The position numbers and the translations under genes were made by a program. Positions 44,355 to 54,053 of a DNA stretch of 64,000 nucleotides are shown one piece after another. The notes beneath the pieces were generated by a model. The model worked only from the letters and a program-made list of their open reading frames with translations, searched no databases and had not been told where the DNA came from. Origin of the DNA: Polaromonas vacuolata (lineage in GTDB: Bacteria > Pseudomonadota > Gammaproteobacteria > Burkholderiales > Burkholderiaceae_C); assembly GCF_012584515.1 (NCBI RefSeq), contig NZ_CP051461.1, positions 1,917,501-1,981,500 of the forward strand. The letters are read 5' to 3'. Within the stretch, counting starts at the first letter, position 1, and each line of letters starts with the position of its first letter.

Positions 44355-46256
44355 ATGACAGAGCGCATTGAATGGCCAAAAGGCGGCGCAACCAGCACTG
44401 CACTTAAAAGTTCTAGCCTGTTGAGTCGCCAGCTTATTGACGACATTCATCTCAGCCAAGCAGCAAAGGTTTTTTTAGCCGGCTGTGGCCTACCCATGGT
44501 CTGGCGTAAAAAGTCTGACTGGCGAATTTTAGAAGTCGGCTTTGGATTGGGGCAAAATTTTCTTCTCACTTGGCTAGCTTGGAGAGACGATGCAGATAGG
44601 CCGAACCAGCTGCACTTCGTTGCAACCGATACCTACTTTCTCAGTGCGCAAGCCATGCTGGACGCTAACCAAGCCTACCCCCAGCTGTTGCCGTTAATTG
44701 AGCAGTTACAAGCGCAACTATGGGGTTTGCTACCAGGCATGCACCGATTGCTGTTTGAAGACGGATACGTGCTGCTCACCCTGTGTGTGGGAGATGCCAA
44801 AACCATGCTGCAGCAGCAATTGCTAGAGGTTGACTCGCTATACCTCAATGGTTTTGACCATCAACAGTCCCCACTTATCTGGGATTTACACACCATCAAA
44901 GCCGTTGCCAGTTGCTGCCGGCGCGGCACTCGCTTAGCAACAAACGCGACAGATCACGCATTACCAGAGCGCTTAAAACAATGCGGCTTTGAAACCGAAA
45001 AAACATCCGCTACAACACCACAGCAATACAGCTTACAAGGCCTATATAACCCGGCTTGGGAGCCAAGAAAAGCAATCGATCAACGGAGACCACGGGCATT
45101 GGCAGCGAGCAGCTGTATTGTCATAGGCGCAGGCCTAACTGGCGCGGCAATCGCAGCCAGCTTGAGTAAGCGTGGCTGGAAGGTCACGGTATTGGACGCA
45201 GCCGCTACGCCCGCAAGCGGGGCATCGGGTTTACCTGCAGGACTATTGGTGCCGCATATCTCTGTCGATGACAGCTTGCTGTCAAAACTATCACGCAGCG
45301 GTGCACGCATCACGCGCCAACAGGCCAAAGCATTGCTGGAAGATGGCAAAGACTGGTGTCACAACGGCGTTCTGCAACGCGATTTGGATGGCACAGGCCC
45401 GCAGTTACCTAAAGCTTGGTTCAACGAGTGGTCTAAAGCGGCTGCTGAGTGGAGTTGCCGGAGTTCTGAAGAACAAAATATTGCCTGCGGCCTAAGCCCC
45501 CAAGCAGACGGTATTTGGCATGCCAGCGCTAGCTGGATCAAACCCGCAAAACTGGTTGAAGCTTGGTTAAAAACGCCAGGTGTTAGTTGGCAAGGCAGTG
45601 CGCGAGTAGCAAGTCTTAAAGCCGCAAAAACTGTTCAAGCAGGTTGGCAAGCGCTGGATGCGGACGAAAAAGTACTCGCACAAGCTGATTTGGTGGTGAT
45701 CGCCGCAGCATTTGACAGCCAAACGCTGGCGCAATCACTAGGCGTTGAACTGCGTATGCACCCGATACGCGGTCAAGTTTCATGGGGTTTGCATCAGTCT
45801 GGCGAGTCGCCCAATAAGGCGGCTCTAAACGGTCACGGCAGTTACACGCCCGCCCTGCCGTTAGAACAAGGCTTGGCATGGATGGTGGGCGCAAGCTATG
45901 AACGCGACTGCGCAACGGCTGAAATAAAAGCGCAAGATCACGCGCAAAATTTAGCTAAATTGCAGCAGCTATTGCCAGCAGCCGCAGAGCAGATGCAAAG
46001 CGAACTGGCAAAAAATCAAATTCATGGCTGGGCAGGCGTGCGCTGCGCCACACCTTCACGTCTACCCATGCTCACGCGCTTAGCTGGCGCTTCAGTCGGC
46101 CCGCAGGTTTGGGTTTGCAGTGGCATGGGTTCGCGTGGCTTGACGTTCTCAGGTCTTTGCGCCGAACTACTCGCCGCTTGGCTACACGCTGAGCCTTTGC
46201 CCATGGAGCAAAGACTGGTCAAGGCCTTGATGATAGATAAGGCCAAGGCAAGTTAA
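44355..46256 (+). CDS. mnmC: Bifunctional tRNA 5-methylaminomethyl-2-thiouridine biosynthesis protein MnmC
   Basis: 633 residues. The N-terminal SAM-dependent methyltransferase (MnmC2/MnmD, about 1-230) has EVGFGLGQNFLLTWLAW. The C-terminal FAD-dependent oxidase (MnmC1, about 245-633) starts with CIVIGAGLTGAAIAASLSKRGWKVTVLD, the GxGxxG dinucleotide motif, and ends with VCSGMGSRGLTFSGLCAELLAAW. It converts cmnm5s2U34 to mnm5s2U34 in tRNA wobble positions. The two-domain fusion is intact. Start ATG 44355 follows yggX by 20 bp. Confidence 0.94.
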   Translation: MTERIEWPKGGATSTALKSSSLLSRQLIDDIHLSQAAKVFLAGCGLPMVWRKKSDWRILEVGFGLGQNFLLTWLAWRDDADRPNQLHFVATDTYFLSAQAMLDANQAYPQLLPLIEQLQAQLWGLLPGMHRLLFEDGYVLLTLCVGDAKTMLQQQLLEVDSLYLNGFDHQQSPLIWDLHTIKAVASCCRRGTRLATNATDHALPERLKQCGFETEKTSATTPQQYSLQGLYNPAWEPRKAIDQRRPRALAASSCIVIGAGLTGAAIAASLSKRGWKVTVLDAAATPASGASGLPAGLLVPHISVDDSLLSKLSRSGARITRQQAKALLEDGKDWCHNGVLQRDLDGTGPQLPKAWFNEWSKAAAEWSCRSSEEQNIACGLSPQADGIWHASASWIKPAKLVEAWLKTPGVSWQGSARVASLKAAKTVQAGWQALDADEKVLAQADLVVIAAAFDSQTLAQSLGVELRMHPIRGQVSWGLHQSGESPNKAALNGHGSYTPALPLEQGLAWMVGASYERDCATAEIKAQDHAQNLAKLQQLLPAAAEQMQSELAKNQIHGWAGVRCATPSRLPMLTRLAGASVGPQVWVCSGMGSRGLTFSGLCAELLAAWLHAEPLPMEQRLVKALMIDKAKAS

Positions 46257-46271
46257 AAAGCCGCGCACTCT

Positions 46272-47513
46272 TTACTGCATAGCCTCAGCGGGACGCCGCG
46301 CTTTGACATAAGCATTGCTTGGCATGTAGGCTTTGCCATCGGCATAACGCCAATCCGTCATAGTGCCTTTGTTAGCGCGCACCTCTAATTTACCGACAAA
46401 AGCACCCATGGTGGACTGCTGATCCAAAGCCCGGAACTCGGCCGGTCCAAAAGGTGTGCTGAACTTCAAACCACGAAAAGCGGTCACTAGCTTTTCACCA
46501 TCGGTGGAATTGGCCTTTTTGATAGCTGCAAAAATCGCTTGCATGGTGGAGTAACCCACGACAGACCCGACTTTTGGGTTCTCGTTAAAGCGCTTGTAGT
46601 AATTAGCTGCAAAGCTCGCGTGCTCACGCGTATCGATTTGATCCCAAGGGTAGCCGGTAACTATCCAGCCTTTTGGCGTTTCATCCTTGAGCACGTCAAG
46701 ATATTCAGGCTCGCCCGAGAGCAGCGAGACAACTGGTGTTTTAGGAAAAATGCCGCGCTGATTGCCTTCGCGCACCAGCTTGGCCAAATCTGAACCAAAA
46801 GTCACGTTGAAAATGGCATCCGGTTTTGACTGCATAGTCGCTTGCAAAGTAGTGCCAGCGTCTAGCTTGCCAAGAGCCGGCCACTGTTCGCTGACAAACT
46901 CCACATCTGGTCGCTTGGCTTTGAGCAATTCTTTAAAACTAGCGACGGCGCTCTGACCATATTCATAGTTGGGCGCAATCGTCGCCCAGCGTTTGGCGGG
47001 TAGCTTGGCGGCTTCTTCTACCAGCATGGCAGACTGCATATAGGTGCTCGGGCGCAAGCGGAAGGTATAGCGATTGCCTTTCTCCCAGACCAGCGCGTCG
47101 CTCAAAGGCTCGCTGGCGATAAAAACGGTTTTGTTTTTATGTGCAAAGTCAGCCAGTGCAAGACCAACGTTGGACAAAAAACCACCGGCCAAAATATCAA
47201 CTTTTTCTCGTGAACGAAGCTCAACCGCATGGCGAACTGCTTCTTCGGGTTTGCCTGCGTCATCACGCGAAATCACCTCAACCTTGCGGCCCAGCAGACC
47301 ACCGGCGGCATTGATCTCTTCAACCGCAAGTTGCCAGCCTTGGCGATAAGGCTGGGTAAATTGCGGCATGGTGGAGTAGCTATTGATCTCGCCAATTTTG
47401 ATATTGGCTTGCGTCGATGATTGCGCTAGGGCTGAGCTGTAAATGCCGGTTAAATAAACCAGCAGAGCAGCGCTCAGCAGCCGACGTTGTGTGAAATTCA
47501 ATCTAGTCTCCAT
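46272..47513 (-). CDS. ABC transporter substrate-binding protein (LivK-type), orphan
   Basis: 413 residues, signal peptide AALLVYLTGIYSSALAQ (cleavage near 31) and a type I periplasmic binding fold: IKIGEINSYSTMPQFTQPYRQGW, NAAGGLLGRKVEVISRDDAG, DILAGGFLSNVGLALADF. The ligand pocket region SSEPLS-like reads FIASEPLSD. No permease or ATPase genes are adjacent; 46272-47513 is flanked by mnmC and a TauE-like gene. It may deliver ligand to a transporter encoded elsewhere. Ligand unknown; members of this branch bind amides, aromatic acids or amino acids. Confidence 0.9.
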   Translation of the reverse strand: METRLNFTQRRLLSAALLVYLTGIYSSALAQSSTQANIKIGEINSYSTMPQFTQPYRQGWQLAVEEINAAGGLLGRKVEVISRDDAGKPEEAVRHAVELRSREKVDILAGGFLSNVGLALADFAHKNKTVFIASEPLSDALVWEKGNRYTFRLRPSTYMQSAMLVEEAAKLPAKRWATIAPNYEYGQSAVASFKELLKAKRPDVEFVSEQWPALGKLDAGTTLQATMQSKPDAIFNVTFGSDLAKLVREGNQRGIFPKTPVVSLLSGEPEYLDVLKDETPKGWIVTGYPWDQIDTREHASFAANYYKRFNENPKVGSVVGYSTMQAIFAAIKKANSTDGEKLVTAFRGLKFSTPFGPAEFRALDQQSTMGAFVGKLEVRANKGTMTDWRYADGKAYMPSNAYVKARRPAEAMQ

Positions 47514-47709
47514 CCATTTAAAAATTAGCTAGGCAACCGACATGCAGGGTGCATTGAGGGAGGCTTTTATAGTTGAAGGGACTTTAACAGCGCAGTCGCT
47601 AGTTTTAGAAGAGACCTTTGATGAATAAGCCCTATATAAGCTTATGCACATAAAGGAACAACAATTTTGTAGTTTGTTTTCATAAAGACTGCCTCTACAT
47701 TAGTTGCCT

Positions 47710-48501
47710 ATGAATGAATTTGTCTTTATCTTTGCTGGCTTTGGTGTTGGTCTCATTGTTGGACTAACAGGTGTGGGTGGCGGCTCGCTCATGACACCTC
47801 TTTTGATTTTTGCGTTTGGTGTCAAACCGCATTTAGCGATTGGCACAGATTTGTTGTTTGCAGCTTTCACCAAAATGGGCGGGACGGTAAATCTAGCGCG
47901 CTCCCGATTAATCGACTGGCGAATCGTGGGTCAAGTCGCCGCAGGCAGCATACCGGCAACCTTAATTACCCTTTACATTCTTCGCGATTTAGGTCCGGCC
48001 GATCCAGCCATCCAATCTTTGATGACAACAACTTTAGGTGTGGCCTTGCTATTTACCGCAGCCGCTATGCTTTACAAGGCGATTCGGGGCAAGACTGCGC
48101 CCACCAAGATAGACCCTGCTCTGCTGGATCAAGCCACGCGGCCCAAGCACTGGTCACTGCCAGTACTGTTTGGCGCTGTTCTGGGCACGCTTGTTACACT
48201 GACTTCAGTCGGCGCGGGTGCCATCGGCGTGATTGTGTTGATGTTGCTTTACCCCGCACTGCCAATGCCGCGTATTGTGGCCGCCGACATTGCCCATGCA
48301 GTACCGCTCACACTGGTTGCGGGCCTAGGTCACGCCAGCATTGGTTCGGTAGACTGGATGTTGTTGGCTAAATTATTGGCGGGCTCCCTGCCCGGAATTT
48401 GGCTAGGCACGTACCTCATGCACAAAACCTCTGATCGCATCATCCGATCCTTGTTATCTGTGTTGCTTGCCTACGCTGGCGCCAAACTTATTTCGATATA
48501 G
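47710..48501 (+). CDS. TauE/SafE-family sulfite/organosulfonate exporter-like permease
   Basis: 263 residues from ATG 47710; a TTG two codons earlier is possible. Eight or so membrane segments in the typical two-half fold: FGVGLIVGLTGVGGGSLMTPLL and VLGTLVTLTSVGAGAIGVIVL are the repeated TauE motifs with conserved glycines. Family members export sulfite, sulfoacetate or related anions. It lies 78 bp upstream of the sulfite reductase gene, so a role in balancing sulfite during assimilation is a sensible inference. Confidence 0.9.
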   Translation: MNEFVFIFAGFGVGLIVGLTGVGGGSLMTPLLIFAFGVKPHLAIGTDLLFAAFTKMGGTVNLARSRLIDWRIVGQVAAGSIPATLITLYILRDLGPADPAIQSLMTTTLGVALLFTAAAMLYKAIRGKTAPTKIDPALLDQATRPKHWSLPVLFGAVLGTLVTLTSVGAGAIGVIVLMLLYPALPMPRIVAADIAHAVPLTLVAGLGHASIGSVDWMLLAKLLAGSLPGIWLGTYLMHKTSDRIIRSLLSVLLAYAGAKLISI

Positions 48502-48579
48502 TCAAAGACACGGATTTTTCAAAACATTTATCTTCGTACGCATACATATTAATTACACAGAAACAGACAACTGATAGCC

Positions 48580-50418
48580 ATGTACCAATACACAGAATTT
48601 GATCGCCAGTTTGTACAAGCCAGAGCCAGCCAATTTCGCGACCAGCTCACACGCTGGCAAGCCGGTGAATTAGCAGAAGACGAATTTAAACCCTTGCGCC
48701 TGCAAAACGGCTGGTATGTGCAGCGTTACGCACCCATGCTCAGAGTTGCAGTTCCTTACGGCGAACTCTCAAGCGCCCAGATCCGTGTACTAGCGAAAAT
48801 CGCCAGAGACTACGACCAGCCCAGCACAGCACTGATAGATTCAGCCCAAGCAGCGCAAGACAAGCTGGGCAGCGTGCCGCTAGCGGGTGGCTTGTCCGTC
48901 AAGTCACACCTCAGCAAAGGCTACGCACACTTCACTACTCGTCAAAACATTCAGTACAACTGGATTCCACTCGACAAAGCTGCCGACGTGATGGATTTAC
49001 TCGCCAGCGTGGATATGCACGGCATTCAAACCAGCGGCAACTGCATTCGCAACATTACCAGTGACGAGCGTGCCGGTATTGCGGTTGACGAGATGGCAGA
49101 CCCACGCCCGTTTGCAGAAATCATGCGTCAGTGGAGCACACTACACCCAGAGTTTGCTTTTCTACCGCGCAAATTCAAAATCGCCATCACCGGTGCTCAC
49201 GAAGACCGCGCTGCCACAGCTTGGCACGACGTAGGTCTGCACTTGATTAAAAACGAAGCCGGCGAGCTAGGGTTTCAAGTCGCGGCGGGCGGCGGCATGG
49301 GCCGCACTCCCATTTTGGCAAGCACGCTGCGCGAATTTTTGCCGTGGCACCAGTTACTTAACTACATCGAAGCGATTGTTCGCGCCTACAACCGTTTTGG
49401 CCGCCGCGACAACATTTACAAAGCCCGTATCAAGATACTGGTCAAGGCCGAAGGCCAACGCTTTATAGACCAAGTCGAAGCTGAATACAAAGACATTGTG
49501 GAACTCGACGGCGCACCACACACGATTACCCAAGCCGAACTAGACCGCGTCACCAGTTGCTTTGTCGCCCCCAACGTGAGCAACAAACGAAGCGCTGCAC
49601 AAGACCAGACCGCCAAGGTTTTGCTCGCTGCAACCCAAGACGACAAAGAATTCATCCGCTGGTTAGAGCGCAATGTAGCGCCACACCAAAATCCAGATCT
49701 GCGCATAGTCACGCTGTCCTTTAAACGCCTTGGTCAAGCGCCCGGCGACGCCACTGCCGATCAGCTTGAGATCGCCGCCGATTTGGCCGATCAGTTCGGC
49801 GCTGGCGAAGCACGCGTCACACACGACCAAAATCTGGTGTTGCCTTGGGTGCGCTACGACCAACTCGCCGAACTTTGGACGCAAGCGCGTAAAGCCGGCT
49901 TTGCACGTGCCAACACACGCTTGCTTACCGACATGATTGCTTGCCCTGGCGGCGACTTTTGCTCCTTAGCTAATGCCCGTTCATTGCCTTTGGCAGAGGC
50001 AATTACCCAGCGCTACCAAGACCTCGATGAATTGCATGACCTCGGTGAAATAGACCTTCACATTAGCGGCTGCATCAACTCTTGCGGTCACCACCATAGC
50101 GGCCATATCGGTATTCTTGGTGTCGATAAAGATGGCAAGGAGTGGTATCAAATCACGCTTGGCGGCTCTGACGGTTCAACACTATCTGGCAAACCGGCAG
50201 TCGGCAAAGTAGTCGGCCCATCGTTTTCTGCAGCAGAAGTACCGGAAGTCATTGAGGCAGTTTTAAACACCTACCGCGATTTGCGCGAATCCACCGGCCT
50301 ACAAACCGAAACCTTTATTGACGCCCTGCACCGCTTGGGCGCAGACCCGTTCAAAATCGCCGCGAATGGCGCACGCTTTTCCGCCAAGGTCAAAACTGAC
50401 CTCGAAGAAACCGTCTGA
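48580..50418 (+). CDS. cysI: Sulfite reductase hemoprotein subunit (nitrite/sulfite reductase family)
   Basis: 612 residues. Two ferredoxin-like half domains frame two siroheme-binding domains: HFTTRQNIQYNWIPLD, SGNCIRNITSDE. The 4Fe-4S/siroheme cysteines are in CPGGDFC (CxxxxxC) and SGCINSCGHHH (CxxxC) near residues 453 and 494. It reduces sulfite to sulfide with six electrons. No CysJ flavoprotein is present; ferredoxin-type donors are expected, and fdxA with a flavin reductase follow the operon. Tight spacing to DUF934 (9 bp) shows one transcript. Confidence 0.94.
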   Translation: MYQYTEFDRQFVQARASQFRDQLTRWQAGELAEDEFKPLRLQNGWYVQRYAPMLRVAVPYGELSSAQIRVLAKIARDYDQPSTALIDSAQAAQDKLGSVPLAGGLSVKSHLSKGYAHFTTRQNIQYNWIPLDKAADVMDLLASVDMHGIQTSGNCIRNITSDERAGIAVDEMADPRPFAEIMRQWSTLHPEFAFLPRKFKIAITGAHEDRAATAWHDVGLHLIKNEAGELGFQVAAGGGMGRTPILASTLREFLPWHQLLNYIEAIVRAYNRFGRRDNIYKARIKILVKAEGQRFIDQVEAEYKDIVELDGAPHTITQAELDRVTSCFVAPNVSNKRSAAQDQTAKVLLAATQDDKEFIRWLERNVAPHQNPDLRIVTLSFKRLGQAPGDATADQLEIAADLADQFGAGEARVTHDQNLVLPWVRYDQLAELWTQARKAGFARANTRLLTDMIACPGGDFCSLANARSLPLAEAITQRYQDLDELHDLGEIDLHISGCINSCGHHHSGHIGILGVDKDGKEWYQITLGGSDGSTLSGKPAVGKVVGPSFSAAEVPEVIEAVLNTYRDLRESTGLQTETFIDALHRLGADPFKIAANGARFSAKVKTDLEETV

Positions 50419-50427
50419 ATAAATACT

Positions 50428-50838
50428 ATGAAACTCATTACAAGCCAAGAACTCAATGCTGCGGCAACGCCAGAAGAAATCACCGCTAATCCTGAAGTGG
50501 CAGTGCTGGCAAACGACAGCGACCCACGCGAAATCTCGCTAGAAGGTATTAAACGCATCGATTTAAATTTTCCAAAATTCACCGATGGCCGAGCCTTTAC
50601 GCAAGCTTTTTTACTCAGCCGCAGGCTAGGTTTTAAGGGCGAAATACGCGCAACCGGTGATGTATTGGTCGACCAATTAGCGCAAATGGAACGCAGCGGT
50701 TTTACCCAAGCCGTCTTGCGCGCGGACCAGAGCGTAGCAGTCGCACAGCGTTTGCTGAGTCAATATCCGGGCCACTTAGTGGGCAAATATCAGGGTGACG
50801 CAGTGCAGGCTAGCCCGCACTTTGTGGTCTCGGCTTGA
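50428..50838 (+). CDS. DUF934-family protein of the sulfate assimilation operon
   Basis: 136 residues. The DUF934 pattern IDLNFPKFTDGRAFTQAFLLSRRLGFKGEIRATGDVLVDQ (in parts) is clear. It lacks membrane segments. The family is consistently found between cysI and cysH in proteobacterial cys operons and was annotated as an oxidoreductase-like accessory, but its biochemical role is not established to my knowledge. Here it lies 9 bp after cysI and 14 bp before cysH. Confidence 0.9.
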   Translation: MKLITSQELNAAATPEEITANPEVAVLANDSDPREISLEGIKRIDLNFPKFTDGRAFTQAFLLSRRLGFKGEIRATGDVLVDQLAQMERSGFTQAVLRADQSVAVAQRLLSQYPGHLVGKYQGDAVQASPHFVVSA

Positions 50839-50852
50839 AAGGCTTAGCAGTT

Positions 50853-51701
50853 ATGAACGCTATAGAACTCTACGCAAAACCGTCGGCCAATTTCGCAGAA
50901 AAACTCAAAGCCAGCCAAGACTTATTGCGCTTGGCCGCTAAAGATCACTCACCACTGACACAGGCTTCAAGCCTTGGCGCAGAGGACATGGTGATTACTC
51001 ACCTGATTAGTCAGACCAGCATAGCGTCCAGCATTTTTGTGCTCGATACCGGCATGCTTCACACGGAAACGCTGGACTTGATAGGTCGCATCGAAGCGCG
51101 TTATGCGCGCAAAGTTGACAGCTACAAACCCGACGCAGAAGTTGCCGAGCAATTCATTGCCGACAACGGCAAAGACGCCATGTATAAAAGTTTGGCGCTG
51201 CGCAAAGCTTGCTGCGGCTTTCGCAAAATGGTGCCTCTGGATCTGGCCTTAGCCGGCAAAAACGGCTGGATTACTGGTCTGCGCCGCGAGCAGTCTGATG
51301 CCCGTGCCGAAGTGCATGATCTTGAAATGCAAGATATTAATGTCGATGGCAAGGCCACCCAGCGTGCGAAAGTCAATCCTTTAGCCGACTGGACTTGGGG
51401 CGATATCTGGTATTTCATATCGGAAGAAAAAATTCCCTACAACCCGCTACACGACGAATTTTTCCCCAGCATAGGTTGCGCACCTTGCACACGTGCCGTC
51501 ACTCTGGGCGAAGACTTTCGCTCTGGCCGTTGGTGGTGGGAACAAGAAAGTGCCAAGGAGTGCGGCCTGCATGTCGACGGTGCGCATGACGAATCCTTGG
51601 TTTCCGAGCTACCAACCTCGTCGCCACTGTCATCACCGATGTCATCTCCGCTATCACCAAGCTCGCGCCTGTCGAGCATCCCAATCAAAGAAATTCCCTG
51701 A
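50853..51701 (+). CDS. cysH: Phosphoadenylyl/adenylyl-sulfate reductase with Ser/Pro-rich tail
   Basis: 282 residues from ATG 50853 (MNAIELYAKPS). The PP-loop region is SSLGAEDMVITHLI. The 4Fe-4S cysteines are Cys120-Cys121 (ACCGFRK) and Cys209/Cys212 (GCAPCTR), and the C-terminal catalytic ECGLH is at 236-240, so this is the APS-reductase (CysH2, iron-sulfur) type. It reduces APS to sulfite and AMP. Residues about 253-276 are an unusual Ser/Pro/Leu repeat tail beyond the normal end. The stop codon overlaps the cysD start by one base (TGATG). Confidence 0.93.
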   Translation: MNAIELYAKPSANFAEKLKASQDLLRLAAKDHSPLTQASSLGAEDMVITHLISQTSIASSIFVLDTGMLHTETLDLIGRIEARYARKVDSYKPDAEVAEQFIADNGKDAMYKSLALRKACCGFRKMVPLDLALAGKNGWITGLRREQSDARAEVHDLEMQDINVDGKATQRAKVNPLADWTWGDIWYFISEEKIPYNPLHDEFFPSIGCAPCTRAVTLGEDFRSGRWWWEQESAKECGLHVDGAHDESLVSELPTSSPLSSPMSSPLSPSSRLSSIPIKEIP

Positions 51702-52642
51702 TGAACGCAAGAGCCGAAAATCCCATGCCAATTTTGAGTAACGCCCACCTCGACGCCTTAGAGGAAGAAGCCATCTTCATCATGCGCGAGGTCGCCGCCG
51801 CATTCGAGCGACCTACCCTGCTGTTTTCCGGCGGCAAGGACTCTTTAGTGCTGCTCAAATGCGCTGAAAAAGCCTTTGTCGACACCCAGCGCGGCAGCAC
51901 TATTCCCTATCCGCTGTTGATGATTGATACCGGTCACAATTTCCCGGAAGTCACAGACTTTCGCGACTTCAGAGCCCATCAGCTTGGCGCAAAACTGATT
52001 GTGTGCAATGTCGAAGACTCGATGAAACGCGGCACTGTGCGTCTAGCCCATGCCGGTGAGTCACGCAATGCGCACCAATCCGTCACGCTGCTTGAAGCGA
52101 TTGAAGAATTTCGCTTTGACGCCCTCATAGGCGGTGCGCGCCGGGATGAAGAAAAAGCCCGCGCCAAAGAGCGTATTTTTTCGCATCGCGATGCTTTCGG
52201 TCAGTGGCAACCCAAGGCTCAACGGCCAGAGTTGTGGACGCTGTTCAACACCAAAATTCAACCGGGCGAGCATTTCCGCGTGTTCCCAATTTCTAACTGG
52301 ACTGAGCTCGACGTCTGGCAATACATTGAACGTGAAAACGTTGAACTGCCGTCGCTCTACTATGCACACCAGCGCCAAGTTGTAGACCGCAAAGGCTTGT
52401 TAGTTCCTGTTACCGATTTGACACCGCTTAAAAACGGCGAAGTCGCTGTCGAGCGAACCGTGCGCTTTCGCACGGTTGGCGACATCACCACCACCTGCCC
52501 AGTCGCTAGCCCAGCAAGAAATGCCGCTGAAGTGGTCATGGAAACATTGACTGTAGACGTCAGCGAGCGCGGCGCTACCCGCATGGACGACAAAACCTCC
52601 GATGCGTCCATGGAAAAACGTAAAAAAGAAGGCTATTTCTGA
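51701..52642 (+). CDS. cysD: Sulfate adenylyltransferase subunit 2 (CysD)
   Basis: 313 residues. The PP-loop ATP-pyrophosphatase motif is LFSGGKDSLVLL. The pair GGARRDEEKARAKERIF and the ISNWTELDVWQYIERE segment are typical CysD. It forms APS from sulfate and ATP with the GTPase CysN. The first nine residues (MNARAENPM) precede a good alternative ATG at 51725 within MPILSNAHLDALE, so the exact start is slightly uncertain. The stop overlaps the cysN start by one base (TGATG). Confidence 0.95.
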   Translation: MNARAENPMPILSNAHLDALEEEAIFIMREVAAAFERPTLLFSGGKDSLVLLKCAEKAFVDTQRGSTIPYPLLMIDTGHNFPEVTDFRDFRAHQLGAKLIVCNVEDSMKRGTVRLAHAGESRNAHQSVTLLEAIEEFRFDALIGGARRDEEKARAKERIFSHRDAFGQWQPKAQRPELWTLFNTKIQPGEHFRVFPISNWTELDVWQYIERENVELPSLYYAHQRQVVDRKGLLVPVTDLTPLKNGEVAVERTVRFRTVGDITTTCPVASPARNAAEVVMETLTVDVSERGATRMDDKTSDASMEKRKKEGYF

Positions 52643-53958
52643 TGAGCAACCCCACCCTTGAATCAATTGCCGACTTAGCGTTAGCCGTCAGCCAAGACAC
52701 ACGCGCCGCATTGCGTTTCGTCACTTGCGGTAGCGTAGACGATGGAAAAAGTACCTTAATCGGTCGCTTGCTGGTTGACAGCCGCGCCGTGTTGCAAGAC
52801 CAACTCGCCAGCGTTCACCGCAGCGGCAAAGTCGACTTGGCTTTGCTGACCGACGGCCTGCAAGCCGAGCGCGAACAAGGCATCACGATTGATGTGGCCT
52901 ACCGCTACTTCAACACCGTGGCGCGTAAATTCATCATTGCCGATGCACCCGGCCACGAGCAATACACCCGCAACATGGTGACCGCTGCATCTAGCTCTGA
53001 CGCCGCTGTAGTTTTAGTCGATGCAACCAAACTCGACTGGACCTCAAACCTGCCCGAGTTGTTACCGCAAACCCGTCGTCATTCACTGCTGGTTAACCTG
53101 CTGCGCGTGCCGTCGATTGTGTTTGCGATTAACAAACTCGACGCAGTTGAAAACCCAGCCTTGGCATTTGCAAACATTAGCGCCGCATTGATAGCGTTTG
53201 CCGAACACGCAGAAATACCGGTCAAAGCGATAGTGCCAGTCTCAGCGTTGGTCGGCTATAACGTGGTGGATGCCAACCCTGGTTGGTGCGACTACAACGG
53301 CCCAAGCTTGCTAGCGATTCTCGAACAACTCTCGGCGACGCCGACCGATACCGGTCTGCCGTTTGCACTGCCAGTGCAGTGGGTAGAAAAATTCTCATCC
53401 AGCGCTGACACCTCACAAGGCAGGCGTATTTTTTGGGGCCGCATCGCCAGCGGCGTGCTCAAGCCAGGCCAAAAGATCACCGCACTGCCGAGCGGCAAAA
53501 CCGCTGTTGTGGCGCAAGTAATCGACCATTCACGCAAACCCACGGACGTTCTTGCGGGCAGCAGCGCTGGCGTGATTCTTGATCGCGAGCTGGATGTCTC
53601 ACGCGGCGATTGGTTATTAGCGGATGGCGGTTTTGAACCGCCACTAGGCCAACGCACTTTAACCGCCACTGTCGCTTGGATGGACGAAGAGCCATTGCTG
53701 CCTGGCCGCATGTACTGGGCGCTGTCCGGCCACCGCTGGGTCAAGGCCAAGGTCACACGCATCATTAGCCATATCGATATCAACACCTTGGAAAGCCATG
53801 ATGCAGTGCAGTTAGACACCAATGCTATTGGTGTTATTGAGTTGACACTGCTTGAACCGATTGCTGCCCTGCCCTACAAGCGCTCACGCATACTCGGCTC
53901 ATTAGTGCTGGTGGATACGGCATCGCATAAAACGTCGGGTGCAGCGCTGATTCTTTAA
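52642..53958 (+). CDS. cysN: Sulfate adenylyltransferase subunit 1, GTPase (CysN)
   Basis: 438 residues. GTPase motifs: G1 GSVDDGKSTLIGRLL, G3 DAPGHEQYTRNMV, G4 FAINKLDAV, followed by the EF-Tu-like beta-barrel domains. It couples GTP hydrolysis to APS formation by CysD. There is no APS-kinase (CysC) fusion at the C-terminus, consistent with direct APS reduction by the iron-sulfur CysH encoded upstream. It ends the cys genes; a terminator hairpin lies at 53991-54031. Confidence 0.95.
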   Translation: MSNPTLESIADLALAVSQDTRAALRFVTCGSVDDGKSTLIGRLLVDSRAVLQDQLASVHRSGKVDLALLTDGLQAEREQGITIDVAYRYFNTVARKFIIADAPGHEQYTRNMVTAASSSDAAVVLVDATKLDWTSNLPELLPQTRRHSLLVNLLRVPSIVFAINKLDAVENPALAFANISAALIAFAEHAEIPVKAIVPVSALVGYNVVDANPGWCDYNGPSLLAILEQLSATPTDTGLPFALPVQWVEKFSSSADTSQGRRIFWGRIASGVLKPGQKITALPSGKTAVVAQVIDHSRKPTDVLAGSSAGVILDRELDVSRGDWLLADGGFEPPLGQRTLTATVAWMDEEPLLPGRMYWALSGHRWVKAKVTRIISHIDINTLESHDAVQLDTNAIGVIELTLLEPIAALPYKRSRILGSLVLVDTASHKTSGAALIL

Positions 53959-53990
53959 ATCACGCGGCCACCACGAGGCCTCAAAAACCA

Positions 53991-54031
53991 AGAACAGGCC
54001 TGTTGTATCAGCTCTGTTCTGCGTATTTTTT
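53991..54031 (+). terminator. Terminator after the cys operon
   Basis: AGAACAG (53991-53997) pairs with CTGTTCT (54014-54020), followed by GCGTATTTTTT. A 12-bp palindrome AACAGGCCTGTT overlaps the left arm and could form an alternative hairpin. Confidence 0.7.
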
Positions 54032-54053
54032 AACCCTTTTAAATTGCTGCGTT

